Below, piece by piece: positions 13,675-20,977 of a stretch of DNA of 22,012 nucleotides (position 1 is the first letter of the stretch; each line of letters begins with the position of its first letter). The notes under the pieces were generated by a model. The model was not told the origin of the DNA, searched no databases, and saw only the letters and a list, made by a program, of their open reading frames with translations. Both the position numbers and the translations under genes were made by a program. Origin of the DNA: an uncultured Erysipelotrichaceae bacterium (GTDB taxonomy: Bacteria; Bacillota_I; Bacilli_A; Erysipelotrichales; Erysipelotrichaceae). The stretch spans positions 1-22,012 of the forward strand of contig CADBND010000033.1 of the NCBI GenBank assembly GCA_902795875.1. The letters run 5' to 3'.

Positions 13675-13693
13675 ATAGCAGTACTTGCCTGAA

Positions 13694-14962
13694 CTATGCG
13701 AGGATCTTTGCGATAAGACCTTCGAGGATACCGAACAGTGAGAAGTCCTGTCCGCCGTATACCAGCATCCAAGACTGAATGGTGTTGTTGAAGAAGTAAG
13801 CACCGAAGCCTACCAGCAATACCATGATGACACCGTTCAATGCACAGGCAATGATCGTGCCTCTGATACCGCCCTTTGCGTTTGCGATGATCGCGGCACA
13901 GCCGTTCTCAAAGAAGCAGGTGAAGATCAAAGGAATGATAACTGTCGGGAACATGCCTCTGGTGACCAGGATCGTGATCGTTGAAGTGATGACTGCAACG
14001 ATGAAACCGACGATCAGAGAATTCGGACCGTAGCCAAACAGCACCGGGCAATCCAGAGCCGGGATAGCACCCGGAACGAGTTTTTCTGCAACGCCCTTGA
14101 ACGCCGGAACGATCTCCGCGATCAGCATACGGACGCCCTGCAACATGACAGTGACACCGACACCGAAGTATACGGAATGAATGAACCAGTAAGAGAAGAA
14201 GCTTCCGGTGTAACCAAATACTTCAGCCGGGCTCAGACCGTTTGCTGCAACGACGAAATACATGATGATGTAAACGATCGCGATGGCAATGGAGCCGGTG
14301 ATGGAGACTTCTCTTAAGAAACCTAAGGATTTCGGAAGTTTCAGATCTTCGCAGCTCTTGGACTTGTCGCCGACAAGCGGTGCGACCAGACCGGCGATGA
14401 CAGACAAAGTCGTCGTCGGATGACCGATCGTGAAATCATCCTTACCGGTAACATCCTTGACTAACGGTCTCATCAGGTTCGGTGCAACGATCATATAAAG
14501 GGCAGTGAATACAGCCGCAAGGCCGATCAGCGTAGCACCCTTCAGACCGGCATCAACACCGGCAGCGATAAAGACATACGGGAACCAGTACAACATGTGT
14601 CCCGTAAGGAATACGGATTTCCATTTCGTGAAACGCGCAACCAGAAGGTTGATCGCAAACGACAGGATCATAACGATACCGATCTGAGTGCCATACTCTG
14701 CGCCGATATTGACGGTCGAAACCGGTGCAGCACTTCCAGGCATCAGCGTATTGAACGCAGTAATGATACCATCGATGGAATTACCGGTGATAAGTCCGGT
14801 ACCGGTATTAAGTACGAAGAAGCCAATAGCGGTCATGATCGTTCCTCTGACGACTTCCGAAGCGGACTTCTTCTGCAGGATCAGGCCAACCATTGCGACT
14901 AACGCAAGGAAGATGGAGCCCTGACCAAAGATCTCATTGATAATGAAATTGAGAATCGACAT
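13694..14962 (-). CDS. PTS EIIC, ascorbate (SgaT/UlaA) family
   Basis: A 422-aa polytopic permease with about ten to eleven hydrophobic segments. Recognisable UlaA-family features include the N-terminal FGQGSIFLALVAMVGLILQK, the FVLNTGTGLI region, GHMLYWFPYVFIAAG, PHxxT-like FTIGHPTTTLSVIAGLVAP, and MLQGVRMLIAEIVPAFKG. UlaA of E. coli is somewhat longer (about 465 aa). In the PTS, EIIC moves the sugar while EIIA and EIIB pass on phosphate from HPr. The family transports L-ascorbate and other, often unknown, substrates. It follows EIIB by 44 bases with its own GAAAGGAGG binding site. The substrate cannot be deduced because no catabolic enzyme is present. Confidence 0.9.
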   Translation of the reverse strand: MSILNFIINEIFGQGSIFLALVAMVGLILQKKSASEVVRGTIMTAIGFFVLNTGTGLITGNSIDGIITAFNTLMPGSAAPVSTVNIGAEYGTQIGIVMILSFAINLLVARFTKWKSVFLTGHMLYWFPYVFIAAGVDAGLKGATLIGLAAVFTALYMIVAPNLMRPLVKDVTGKDDFTIGHPTTTLSVIAGLVAPLVGDKSKSCEDLKLPKSLGFLREVSITGSIAIAIVYIIMYFVVAANGLSPAEVFGYTGSFFSYWFIHSVYFGVGVTVMLQGVRMLIAEIVPAFKGVAEKLVPGAIPALDCPVLFGYGPNSLIVGFIVAVITSTITILVTRGMFPTVIIPLIFTCFFENGCAAIIANAKGGIRGTIIACALNGVIMVLLVGFGAYFFNNTIQSWMLVYGGQDFSLFGILEGLIAKILA

Positions 14963-15006
14963 AAGTAGCCTCCTTTCTTTTTGTACTTATTATCCCCAAT
15001 TGAAAA

Positions 15007-15294
15007 CTATTCCAAAGAAGCCATATAGGCCGTGACCTTTTCCTCTACTTCCGAACTGTCCATAAAGTTTTCGATGATGATGACCGGAACATCCGCCCTG
15101 TCAACGATCCTTTCCGCCAGTTCACGGGAAATAAAGATCACATCACAGGGATTGGAAAGGCAGGTGCCTACATCGCCACAGAATGTATCAGCCTCAAGAT
15201 CTTTCTTACGAAGGATGTCGTCGATCGCCATCCTCAACATCAGCGAAGATCCGCAGCCAAAACCGCATACACATTGAATCTTAGGTACTTTCAT
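15007..15294 (-). CDS. PTS EIIB, ascorbate (SgaB/UlaB) family
   Basis: A 95-aa cytoplasmic phosphocarrier. The N-terminal IQCVCGFGCGSSLMLRM contains the P-loop cysteine C10 (VCGxGxGSS), the residue phosphorylated by EIIA in this family. The extra cysteines C8 and C14 flank it. The rest alternates strands and helices as expected (DVIFISRELAERIVDRADVP, then VIIIENFMD). It starts 3 bases after the EIIA stop, with its GAGG binding site inside the last EIIA codons, so translation is coupled. Confidence 0.9.
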   Translation of the reverse strand: MKVPKIQCVCGFGCGSSLMLRMAIDDILRKKDLEADTFCGDVGTCLSNPCDVIFISRELAERIVDRADVPVIIIENFMDSSEVEEKVTAYMASLE

Positions 15295-15297
15295 ATT

Positions 15298-15747
15298 TCA
15301 AACCTCCTCATTTTCCCCGTTTATACATCTATATAGAGACACATCATCTTCACATTCACTCAAAGCCTGTACCGCTCCGGGAGCCATCAGTCGTTTAGCG
15401 ATCTTCATCATGTTTTCCATGTGCGATTCCTTATCTTTACATGCCATGCATAAGATCACATCGACCGGATCATTCGGACTGCCGAATTCAACACCTTTCT
15501 CCAGATTGATCAGTGAAAAGGAATCATTGATCACTGCCTCACATGGCGCCGCATGTGCCAACGCAAAGCCCTTAGTGATGACCATATATGGACCGTATTC
15601 TTCCACGGAAGCGATCATATTATCGATATATTCTTTCTTTATGTCCCCGCTTTCAACAAGAAGAGAACCGGCCTTTGTCACCGCGTCCTTCCAGTCTGCT
15701 GCAGAAACCTTTGCTTTGATCGATCCAATCCTCACAAGTTCTTCCAT
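15298..15747 (-). CDS. PTS EIIA, mannitol/fructose/ascorbate (UlaC) type
   Basis: A 149-aa phosphocarrier of the EIIA-2 fold. The phospho-accepting histidine is H65 in ITKGFALAHAAPCEAV, and the C-terminal half contains the expected VDVILCMACKDKESHMENM, which takes the place of the usual 'F.LaA.d..sHl..l' segment. It is first in the A-B-C operon. The N-terminus (IGSIKAKVSAADWKDAVTKA) is close to that of UlaC proteins. The only purine-rich stretch (GAAGGA) lies about 19 bases before the ATG, too far for a normal binding site, so initiation may be weak or regulated. Confidence 0.9.
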   Translation of the reverse strand: MEELVRIGSIKAKVSAADWKDAVTKAGSLLVESGDIKKEYIDNMIASVEEYGPYMVITKGFALAHAAPCEAVINDSFSLINLEKGVEFGSPNDPVDVILCMACKDKESHMENMMKIAKRLMAPGAVQALSECEDDVSLYRCINGENEEV

Positions 15748-15784
15748 TATCTGATACCGGTACGAGTCCTTCTATCTATATAAA

Positions 15785-15812
15785 ATTATAACGCTTTTCC
15801 TATCGCCCTCAA
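15785..15812 (-). promoter_or_regulatory. Promoter of the PTS operon
   Basis: TTGAGG (15812-15807 on the minus strand) and a perfect TATAAT (15790-15785) are separated by 16 bases, giving a leader of about 30 bases before the EIIA ATG. The leader carries ACCGGTAC on the plus strand (15756-15763), repeated upstream of the promoter. Confidence 0.75.
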
Positions 15813-15837
15813 CATAAAACTATCCCATCAGGATCCA

Positions 15838-15862
15838 CCACCGGTACTTGATCATCCGGTGG
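15838..15862. repeat. Inverted repeat upstream of the PTS promoter
   Basis: CCACCGG and CCGGTGG flank an 11-base spacer. There is no T-run after either arm, so it is not a terminator. It sits 26 bases upstream of the PTS -35 box, a usual place for an activator or repressor site. The left arm overlaps ACCGGTAC (15840-15847), a copy of the 8-mer found in the leader. The remainder of the 257-base gap 15748-16004 holds the PTS promoter and the terminator of the upstream K+ operon; I see no gene in it. Confidence 0.45.
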
Positions 15863-15930
15863 CCCCCTTATCCATGGCTTAGTACCGATATTACAAACGG
15901 GCAAAGAAGAAACAAATATCTCAGTAAAAA

Positions 15931-15973
15931 ATCAATAAAAAAGCTGATAGAGCATAATACCCAATCAGCTTTT
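15931..15973 (-). terminator. Rho-independent terminator of the potassium operon
   Basis: Minus-strand stem AAAAGCTGAT / ATCAGCTTTT with a 14-base loop and a TTATTGAT tail. It lies about 30 bases after the stop codon of the response regulator. Confidence 0.85.
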
Positions 15974-16004
15974 CTCACTTCTTATCAATACAGACACCCT
16001 TTTA

Positions 16005-16688
16005 TCAATTCTCCACAAAACGATACCCTACTCCGACCTCGGTGATGATGTATTCCGGCTTTGAAGTATCCTTTTCGATCTTCTTTCTAAGATTGGCCAT
16101 ATATACCCGCAAAGACTGATAATCATCTGTCGTGTCATAGCCCCACACCTGATCCTGGATATACTTGTGTGTCAGCACCTTCCCCTTGTTGTCGACAAGG
16201 AGCTTCATGATCCTGAATTCGATCGGTGTGAAATGGATCGGCGTTTCACCGATAAAAGCCTTATAGTCATCGAAATCGATCTTCAAGTCCTTGCATTCAA
16301 AAACGGAAGAAGGCTTTTCACTCAGGTTCGTCTTTCTTAGACAGACCCGGATCCTGGCCATAAGCTCACCGATATTGAACGGCTTGGTGACATAATCGTC
16401 GGCACCCTGGTCAAGAGCTTCCACTTTCTCCTTTTCCGAACCCCGGGCGGAAACGACGATGATCGGCACACTTGAGATCGCCCGGATCTGCGACAGGACC
16501 TCCATCCCGTCGATATCAGGAAGGCCGAGATCGAGAAGCAGGATATCCGGATGATCGGACAGAAACAAAGAGATGCCGCTCACACCTTTTTCCGCAATGA
16601 GAGGCCTCATTTCGTTGGTTTCCAGTGCCACCTTCAGCAGTCGGATGATCGCCGGATCATCTTCTATGACCAATACGAGTTTTTCCAT
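16005..16688 (-). CDS. kdpE: OmpR/PhoB-family response regulator, KdpE-like
   Basis: A 227-aa regulator. The receiver domain (1-115) has the acidic pair E9/D10-D11, the phosphorylation site D53 (LLLDLGLPDIDG), S80 and K102 (TKPF). The winged-helix output domain (about 125-225) ends with VYMANLRKKIEKDTSKPEYI and TEVGVGYRFVEN, as in KdpE. In the enteric system KdpE turns on the KdpFABC pump at low K+. Here it is the last gene of an operon with a TrkH/KtrB channel and RCK subunits and no kdpFABC is in sight, so its likely target is this operon. It starts one base after the kinase stop with a GGAG binding site. Confidence 0.92.
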   Translation of the reverse strand: MEKLVLVIEDDPAIIRLLKVALETNEMRPLIAEKGVSGISLFLSDHPDILLLDLGLPDIDGMEVLSQIRAISSVPIIVVSARGSEKEKVEALDQGADDYVTKPFNIGELMARIRVCLRKTNLSEKPSSVFECKDLKIDFDDYKAFIGETPIHFTPIEFRIMKLLVDNKGKVLTHKYIQDQVWGYDTTDDYQSLRVYMANLRKKIEKDTSKPEYIITEVGVGYRFVEN

Positions 16689-16689
16689 A

Positions 16690-18153
16690 TCAGTTTTCTC
16701 CGTTCCCTATCGTGAATTCGAATGTTGCGCCACCCTTTTCATTGTTTCTGGCGCTGATACTTCCACCATGCGCTTCCACGATCGACCGGCATATGCCTAA
16801 CCCCAGCCCGTGGCTGCGTTTCTTATCTTCGTTAACCGAAAGCGAATAGAAATCCTCAAAGATCAGATCTATCTTTTCTTCGGAAATACCTCCGCCATCA
16901 TCCTCTACCCGGAATACTACGTGATCGCCCTTTTCTTCATAAGCGATCGTGATCGAAGTTCCTTTCGGTGTATGTGTCAATACGTTGTCGATCAGATTGT
17001 AGAAGACCTGATAAAGCAGCTCCATATCCGCATAGACCATCACGATCTGTTCGGGATGGATCACTTCGACCTTCGTATCCGCAAGCGAACGCTTCATCTT
17101 TTCTAATACCTGGGAAATAATACTGTCGGCAGGCTCCCTGACCCGATTGAGCCTGGTATCCTTGCCATCGAGCCTAGTCAGGTCAAGCAGATTGTTCACA
17201 AAATCCGAAAGATCGCAGGATTCGTTGTAGATGTCGTAAATGAGTTCTTTCTTCGAAGAATCGGAGATCGAATCAAAACTCTGATGCAGAAACTGTGAGC
17301 CGCTCTGTATCATCGTCAGCGGTGTCTTCAGGTCATGAGACAGCCCCTTCAGTAAAGAAGAACGGAACTTTTCCCTTTCCACCTGCAGTTTGGTCTGTTC
17401 CTGCTGCATACTGATCTGATCCTTATCCAAAGCGATCACCAGTTCCTCGATGACGTTCTCTATAAAGACCGTCTCTTCCTTTGAAAGCAGCGGCCGGTTA
17501 CCGGCTACGATCACTCCGTATGCTCCGCTTCCCGAACGGATCGGGAAGATGCAATAAGGAAGATCAGGAAAAGAAGGATCACTGTCATCGATCCGGATAT
17601 TGCGTTTCAGTGCTTTATCCAGCGCGTCCGCATACTTTTTCGTGTCGATCGGTTTTCCATAGACCTGTCCATCTGCCATACACAGGCAGATATCGTTTTC
17701 GATCTGATCGTTGAGCGAATCGCTGATCGCCTGACAGGTCTGTCCGGAACTGCGGGAATGTAAGATATCTGTAGAAATATTGTACAGTGCATTGATCCTC
17801 TTCTCATTCTCTTTGGAGATGATGATCTGCCTTTGCAGCTGTAGAACCAGCGAGTTCACCATGATTGAGACCAATACGAACATCACGAAACTGACGTAGT
17901 TGTTAGGATCGTCCACGACGAACGTGAACTTGGGTTCCGTAATGAAAAAATTGAAAGAAAGCACCGTCAGAACAGAAGCCAGTATTCCGTAGCGGATGCT
18001 TTTGAATTCTATGATGATGATCAATATCGACAAAACAAAAACGAGATAGATATTCTCTTCCTTCACCTTGATCGCGTTTAAAGCGAGTTCAAGGATCACC
18101 GTGAAGAAAATGATCAGCGAGAATAGCAGAAACTCCTTCGTTTTGTGTTTCAT
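16690..18153 (-). CDS. KdpD-like sensor histidine kinase lacking the N-terminal KdpD/Usp region
   Basis: A 487-aa kinase with four closely packed membrane segments (about 8-110) forming a DUF4118 domain, with the typical SFNFFITEPKFTFVVDDPNN. A GAF-like domain follows at about 120-245. The HisKA segment has the phospho-acceptor H273 (LSHDLKTPLT). The HATPase domain contains NLIDNVLTHTP, VEDDGGGIS and SHGLGLGICRSIV. E. coli KdpD is about 894 aa and begins with a cytoplasmic KdpD/UspA-like region; that part is absent here. The start is the ATG at 18153, overlapping the trkH stop by one base (TGATG). An in-frame start at 18258 would lie inside trkH. The kinase probably senses K+ limitation, turgor or ionic strength through the membrane domain. 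Confidence 0.92.
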   Translation of the reverse strand: MKHKTKEFLLFSLIIFFTVILELALNAIKVKEENIYLVFVLSILIIIIEFKSIRYGILASVLTVLSFNFFITEPKFTFVVDDPNNYVSFVMFVLVSIMVNSLVLQLQRQIIISKENEKRINALYNISTDILHSRSSGQTCQAISDSLNDQIENDICLCMADGQVYGKPIDTKKYADALDKALKRNIRIDDSDPSFPDLPYCIFPIRSGSGAYGVIVAGNRPLLSKEETVFIENVIEELVIALDKDQISMQQEQTKLQVEREKFRSSLLKGLSHDLKTPLTMIQSGSQFLHQSFDSISDSSKKELIYDIYNESCDLSDFVNNLLDLTRLDGKDTRLNRVREPADSIISQVLEKMKRSLADTKVEVIHPEQIVMVYADMELLYQVFYNLIDNVLTHTPKGTSITIAYEEKGDHVVFRVEDDGGGISEEKIDLIFEDFYSLSVNEDKKRSHGLGLGICRSIVEAHGGSISARNNEKGGATFEFTIGNGEN

Positions 18154-19619
18154 CAGATGTATTCCCTGTTTTCGATATCCTTTCTTACCCTGAGGATGGC
18201 TTTGAATACGACCATGATCTCCATTCGGCCAAGAAACATGCCTATGGTCGCTGTCCATAATATTATATTACTGGCATGATAGTTTGTGATACCTACAGAC
18301 AGTCCGACAGTCGAGATCGCTGAGGAAAATTCAAACATCGAATCCTGAAGTGAATATCCGTGCAGCGTAAAAATGAAAGAACCCAAAAGGAAAAGGATCA
18401 GATAGAAAAGGATATAACTCGAAGTCGAACGGATCTCATCATCCTCGAGTGTACATTTCTCGCCCACCTTGTATATCTTGTGAGAAGTGATGACACGGGA
18501 ATTGAGGATCGATTCCTTGATCGAATAATAAATGCCCTTCAAAGCTACGATGACCCGATACTGTTTGATACCGCCTCCTGTAGACTCCTGATCTCCTCCC
18601 ACCAGCATCATCAGCACCATTGCTGTGACAAAACCCGGAGGAAGTACACTCATATCCTTTACCGAAACAAAGCCCGTCGTCGTGATACAGGTGACAAACT
18701 GGAACAGTGAGATCCGCAGACTTTCCCCGGGATCTTCACAATATCCGGATGAAAGCAGATTCCGATACATGATAAACACAAAGATCACCGCTACCGTGAT
18801 AAAAAACTTCGTCTCACAGTGATTGAAGTAGTTTTTGAATTTTCCTTTAAAGAAATTGAGATGCAGAAGGAAGTTGGTCTGTCCCAGCAACATCAGAACG
18901 ATCGTCACGATCTCGATCGGCAGCGAATGATAACCGTATATGCTTTCTCCGATCACCGAGAACCCGCCGGTCGATAAAGCAGCGATCGACGTGTTGATCG
19001 CATCGAATACCGGCATACCCAAAAGCACATAAGCACTGATCCCGCAAAGGATATAGATCGAATAAATCGAAAGGATCAATCTGGCAGACCGCTTCAGATT
19101 CGGCATCAGCCTGTCATTGTGACCCTCCGCATTATACAGATTCAGACCGTAGCGATCCGAAAAAGCCGAAGTGATGATCAAAACAAAACCGACCCCACCC
19201 ACAAACAGCGTGATCGAACGAAACATCAGAAAAATGTGCGGTGTATGATCGACATCCACAACGGAAAGCCCGGTCGTCGAATACCCGCTGGTCATTTCAA
19301 AAGAAGCCTGGGTGAAGTTATAGTCTCCCTTGATCATCCAGGGTATCGTGGAGATTAAGATCGCCAATATCCAGATCAGTACCAGCAGTAAAGAATCGTA
19401 ATTCTTTTCAAGCTTGAGGATCTTCGTATCTTTCAGAAAGAAGCGAATCAGATATCCGATGAAGATCGACATCACCCCGGGAATGACGAAACACGGCGCA
19501 TACGTGACCTCTTCAGGATAGAACGCCAGCACAGCCAAAGGAAGCAGCTGTATTACGCCGATCATCATCATAAAGATGGAAAGATAGAAGAAGACGAGCC
19601 GGTAATAGTCCCTCTTCAT
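18153..19619 (-). CDS. trkH: TrkH/KtrB-family potassium channel subunit
   Basis: A 488-aa membrane protein made of four M1-P-M2 units. The four pore-loop filter sequences are visible in order: TSGYSTTGLSV, AALSTGGFSV, CITTTGFVSV and SAISTVGLSVG, each with the filter glycine. The conserved GGDQESTGGGIKQYRV before the last unit is the STGGGIK hinge region of the family. The subunit forms a dimer that moves K+ (with or without Na+ coupling) and is gated by a cytoplasmic RCK ring. It lies directly after two RCK genes (ATGA overlap) and before the kinase. The length is closer to TrkH than to the shorter KtrB, but the RCK subunits are small, as in Ktr systems. Confidence 0.95.
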   Translation of the reverse strand: MKRDYYRLVFFYLSIFMMMIGVIQLLPLAVLAFYPEEVTYAPCFVIPGVMSIFIGYLIRFFLKDTKILKLEKNYDSLLLVLIWILAILISTIPWMIKGDYNFTQASFEMTSGYSTTGLSVVDVDHTPHIFLMFRSITLFVGGVGFVLIITSAFSDRYGLNLYNAEGHNDRLMPNLKRSARLILSIYSIYILCGISAYVLLGMPVFDAINTSIAALSTGGFSVIGESIYGYHSLPIEIVTIVLMLLGQTNFLLHLNFFKGKFKNYFNHCETKFFITVAVIFVFIMYRNLLSSGYCEDPGESLRISLFQFVTCITTTGFVSVKDMSVLPPGFVTAMVLMMLVGGDQESTGGGIKQYRVIVALKGIYYSIKESILNSRVITSHKIYKVGEKCTLEDDEIRSTSSYILFYLILFLLGSFIFTLHGYSLQDSMFEFSSAISTVGLSVGITNYHASNIILWTATIGMFLGRMEIMVVFKAILRVRKDIENREYI

Positions 19620-20281
19620 CTTCTTTTCCTCTGGAAGATGTCAATGATCTCTTTCTTGTTTTCCTCCGTCGTAACGATCAGTATCTTATCCCCTTCCTCG
19701 ATCATCGTCTGACCGTTCGGGATCAGAGCCTTGCCATCACGGGTGATCGAACTTACTGAGCCGAGATCGGAGATATTGACCTGGGCAAGCGTCTTACCCA
19801 CCACCTCCAGGTCGGCACCGATGCGGATCTCGGCGATAAAGATCTTATCGTCCTCCAGTGACAGCATATTTACCATGTTTTCAAGAGTCGTAAGATCGTG
19901 AATACGCTGTCCAAGCAGATATGTGGAACAGACCACCAGATCGATACCGAGCTGCTTGAAGATCGCAACATTCTTCGGATTGATCACTGTCGCAATACAT
20001 TTTTTCGCTCCGATAAGCAGTTTGGCGGTGCGGCAGGCGACATAGTTCTTGTAGTCATCTTCGGAAAGCGCGACAAAAAGATCACAGTTCTCCGCTCCGG
20101 CCTCGATCAGATCGGACTGGCGGGTACAGCGTCCCCGTACCACCGGCAGATCGTTGTTTACGGAAAGATAACGGCAGATATCCTCATCTTCATTAATGAC
20201 GACCATATCGTTTTTCCGGTTATTGAACAGGCCGATCAGATAGTCGGCTTCATGGAATCCATCTGCAATGACGATCTTCAT
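19616..20281 (-). CDS. RCK (TrkA/KtrA-type) subunit with RCK_N and RCK_C, degenerate nucleotide motif
   Basis: A 221-aa cytoplasmic regulator with an RCK_N domain (about 1-130) and an RCK_C domain (about 138-218, with LEVVGKTLAQVNISDLGSV and MIEEGDKILIVTTEENKKEI). The normal GxGxxG turn after the first strand is lost: the sequence reads KIVIADGFHEADYL with a single glycine, so ATP or NAD binding at this site is doubtful. The later RCK_N pattern is normal (GAENCDLFVALSEDDYKNYV, then INPKNVAIFKQLGID). It overlaps the preceding RCK_N gene by four bases (ATGA) and the TrkH gene by four, suggesting a fixed stoichiometry of the three proteins. Confidence 0.9.
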   Translation of the reverse strand: MKIVIADGFHEADYLIGLFNNRKNDMVVINEDEDICRYLSVNNDLPVVRGRCTRQSDLIEAGAENCDLFVALSEDDYKNYVACRTAKLLIGAKKCIATVINPKNVAIFKQLGIDLVVCSTYLLGQRIHDLTTLENMVNMLSLEDDKIFIAEIRIGADLEVVGKTLAQVNISDLGSVSSITRDGKALIPNGQTMIEEGDKILIVTTEENKKEIIDIFQRKRR

Positions 20282-20685
20282 ACTCTGTTCGCCTCCTTGC
20301 TCTTTTCAAAGAAATCAAGCGACAGATCAAACGGACAGATGCAGTTTATCCTCTTGTCGATGATCGCCTTCTTGCGCGAATCTTTCAGCTTGATATAGAT
20401 CTCCTTGACATCATAGATATTGGCACAGACATCCGCCAGGAAGATATTGATGTTGTCATCATCTGTAACGGCGATCACACAGTCTGCCTCCTTTATCCCG
20501 TTCTTCTCCAGCAGCTGCAGATCGGTCGCATCCCCGACTTCCACAAAACCGCTGAAATCCTGCAGTTTTGAGATCTTGTCTCTTCTCTTGTCTATGACGA
20601 TGACATTCGCCACATCGTTCAGGGAACGGGCGATACTTCCGCCCATCCTGCCCGCACCGATAATGATCGTATTAGCGTTCTTCAT
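20278..20685 (-). CDS. RCK_N-only TrkA-like subunit with intact nucleotide-binding motif
   Basis: A 135-aa protein consisting of a single Rossmann-type RCK_N domain. The dinucleotide motif is intact (TIIIGAGRMGGSIA), followed by the acidic end of strand two (VIVID) and GDATDLQLLEKNGIKEADCV. No RCK_C domain follows; the protein ends FDLSLDFFEKSKEANRV. The start is the ATG at 20685 with GGGAG upstream; an in-frame ATG at 20706 lies within the preceding gene. It overlaps the 65-aa gene by 14 bases. It seems to supply the ligand-binding half of the gating ring, complementing the next gene, whose motif is broken. Confidence 0.9.
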   Translation of the reverse strand: MKNANTIIIGAGRMGGSIARSLNDVANVIVIDKRRDKISKLQDFSGFVEVGDATDLQLLEKNGIKEADCVIAVTDDDNINIFLADVCANIYDVKEIYIKLKDSRKKAIIDKRINCICPFDLSLDFFEKSKEANRV

Positions 20686-20869
20686 CGATATCTCCCACGA
20701 TCTCAATCGAACGGATGCAGTCTTTGTTTATGTAACGGATCCTCTTTGATGCGCTATCCATTACTACGAAAAAGCCGTCAGAAAAACGGATGTAGTCGGC
20801 CCTTAAACAGACCAAGCCTTCGGTATTGTTCATATATATCTTCAGGATCTTTCCTTCAAAATCTTTCAT
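20672..20869 (-). CDS. Small protein of unknown function at the head of the potassium operon
   Basis: I do not recognise this 65-aa protein. It starts at an ATG with an AAGGA binding site 9 bases upstream. The sequence appears to be all strands with turns (GKILKIYMNNTEGLVCL, YIRFSDGFFVVMDSAS, RIRYINKDCIRSIEIVGD), resembling a small barrel of the Sm or SH3 kind. There is no membrane segment or signal peptide. It is the first gene after the putative KdpE operator and overlaps the RCK_N gene by 14 bases, so it is made together with the channel regulators. A role in sensing or tuning the channel is only inferred from this position. Confidence 0.7.
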   Translation of the reverse strand: MKDFEGKILKIYMNNTEGLVCLRADYIRFSDGFFVVMDSASKRIRYINKDCIRSIEIVGDIDEER

Positions 20870-20942
20870 AACAGTCTTCCTTTCTCAAGAAAATCATAGT
20901 TTTGAAGACCGTTAATATTCCATTATGAAAATGACTTTAAAG

Positions 20943-20959
20943 TATAAAAAAAGTATAAA
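20943..20959 (-). promoter_or_regulatory. KdpE-type operator, TTTATA-N5-TTTATA direct repeat
   Basis: The minus strand reads TTTATACTTTTTTTATA: two exact TTTATA hexamers separated by CTTTT. As I recall, the E. coli kdpFABC operator has TTTATA and TTTACA with the same five-base spacer, so this matches in both half-sites and spacing. It lies 74 bases upstream of the 65-aa gene. A possible -10 box, CATAAT (20927-20922), would put the operator over the -35 region, as in PhoB-type activation. Confidence 0.6.
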
Positions 20960-20977
20960 GAAGCCAGTCATATACCC

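Noticed and set aside
15848..16045. A 65-codon plus-strand frame in the gap upstream of the PTS operon
   Set aside because: No binding site. It crosses the potassium-operon terminator and the end of the response regulator gene, so it is not a credible gene.
19616..20685. The two RCK genes as one TrkA gene broken by a frameshift
   Set aside because: Each has its own start with the ATGA overlap, and the first lacks any RCK_C sequence in other frames near the junction. The domain content RCK_N, then RCK_N+RCK_C, does not match a single broken TrkA.
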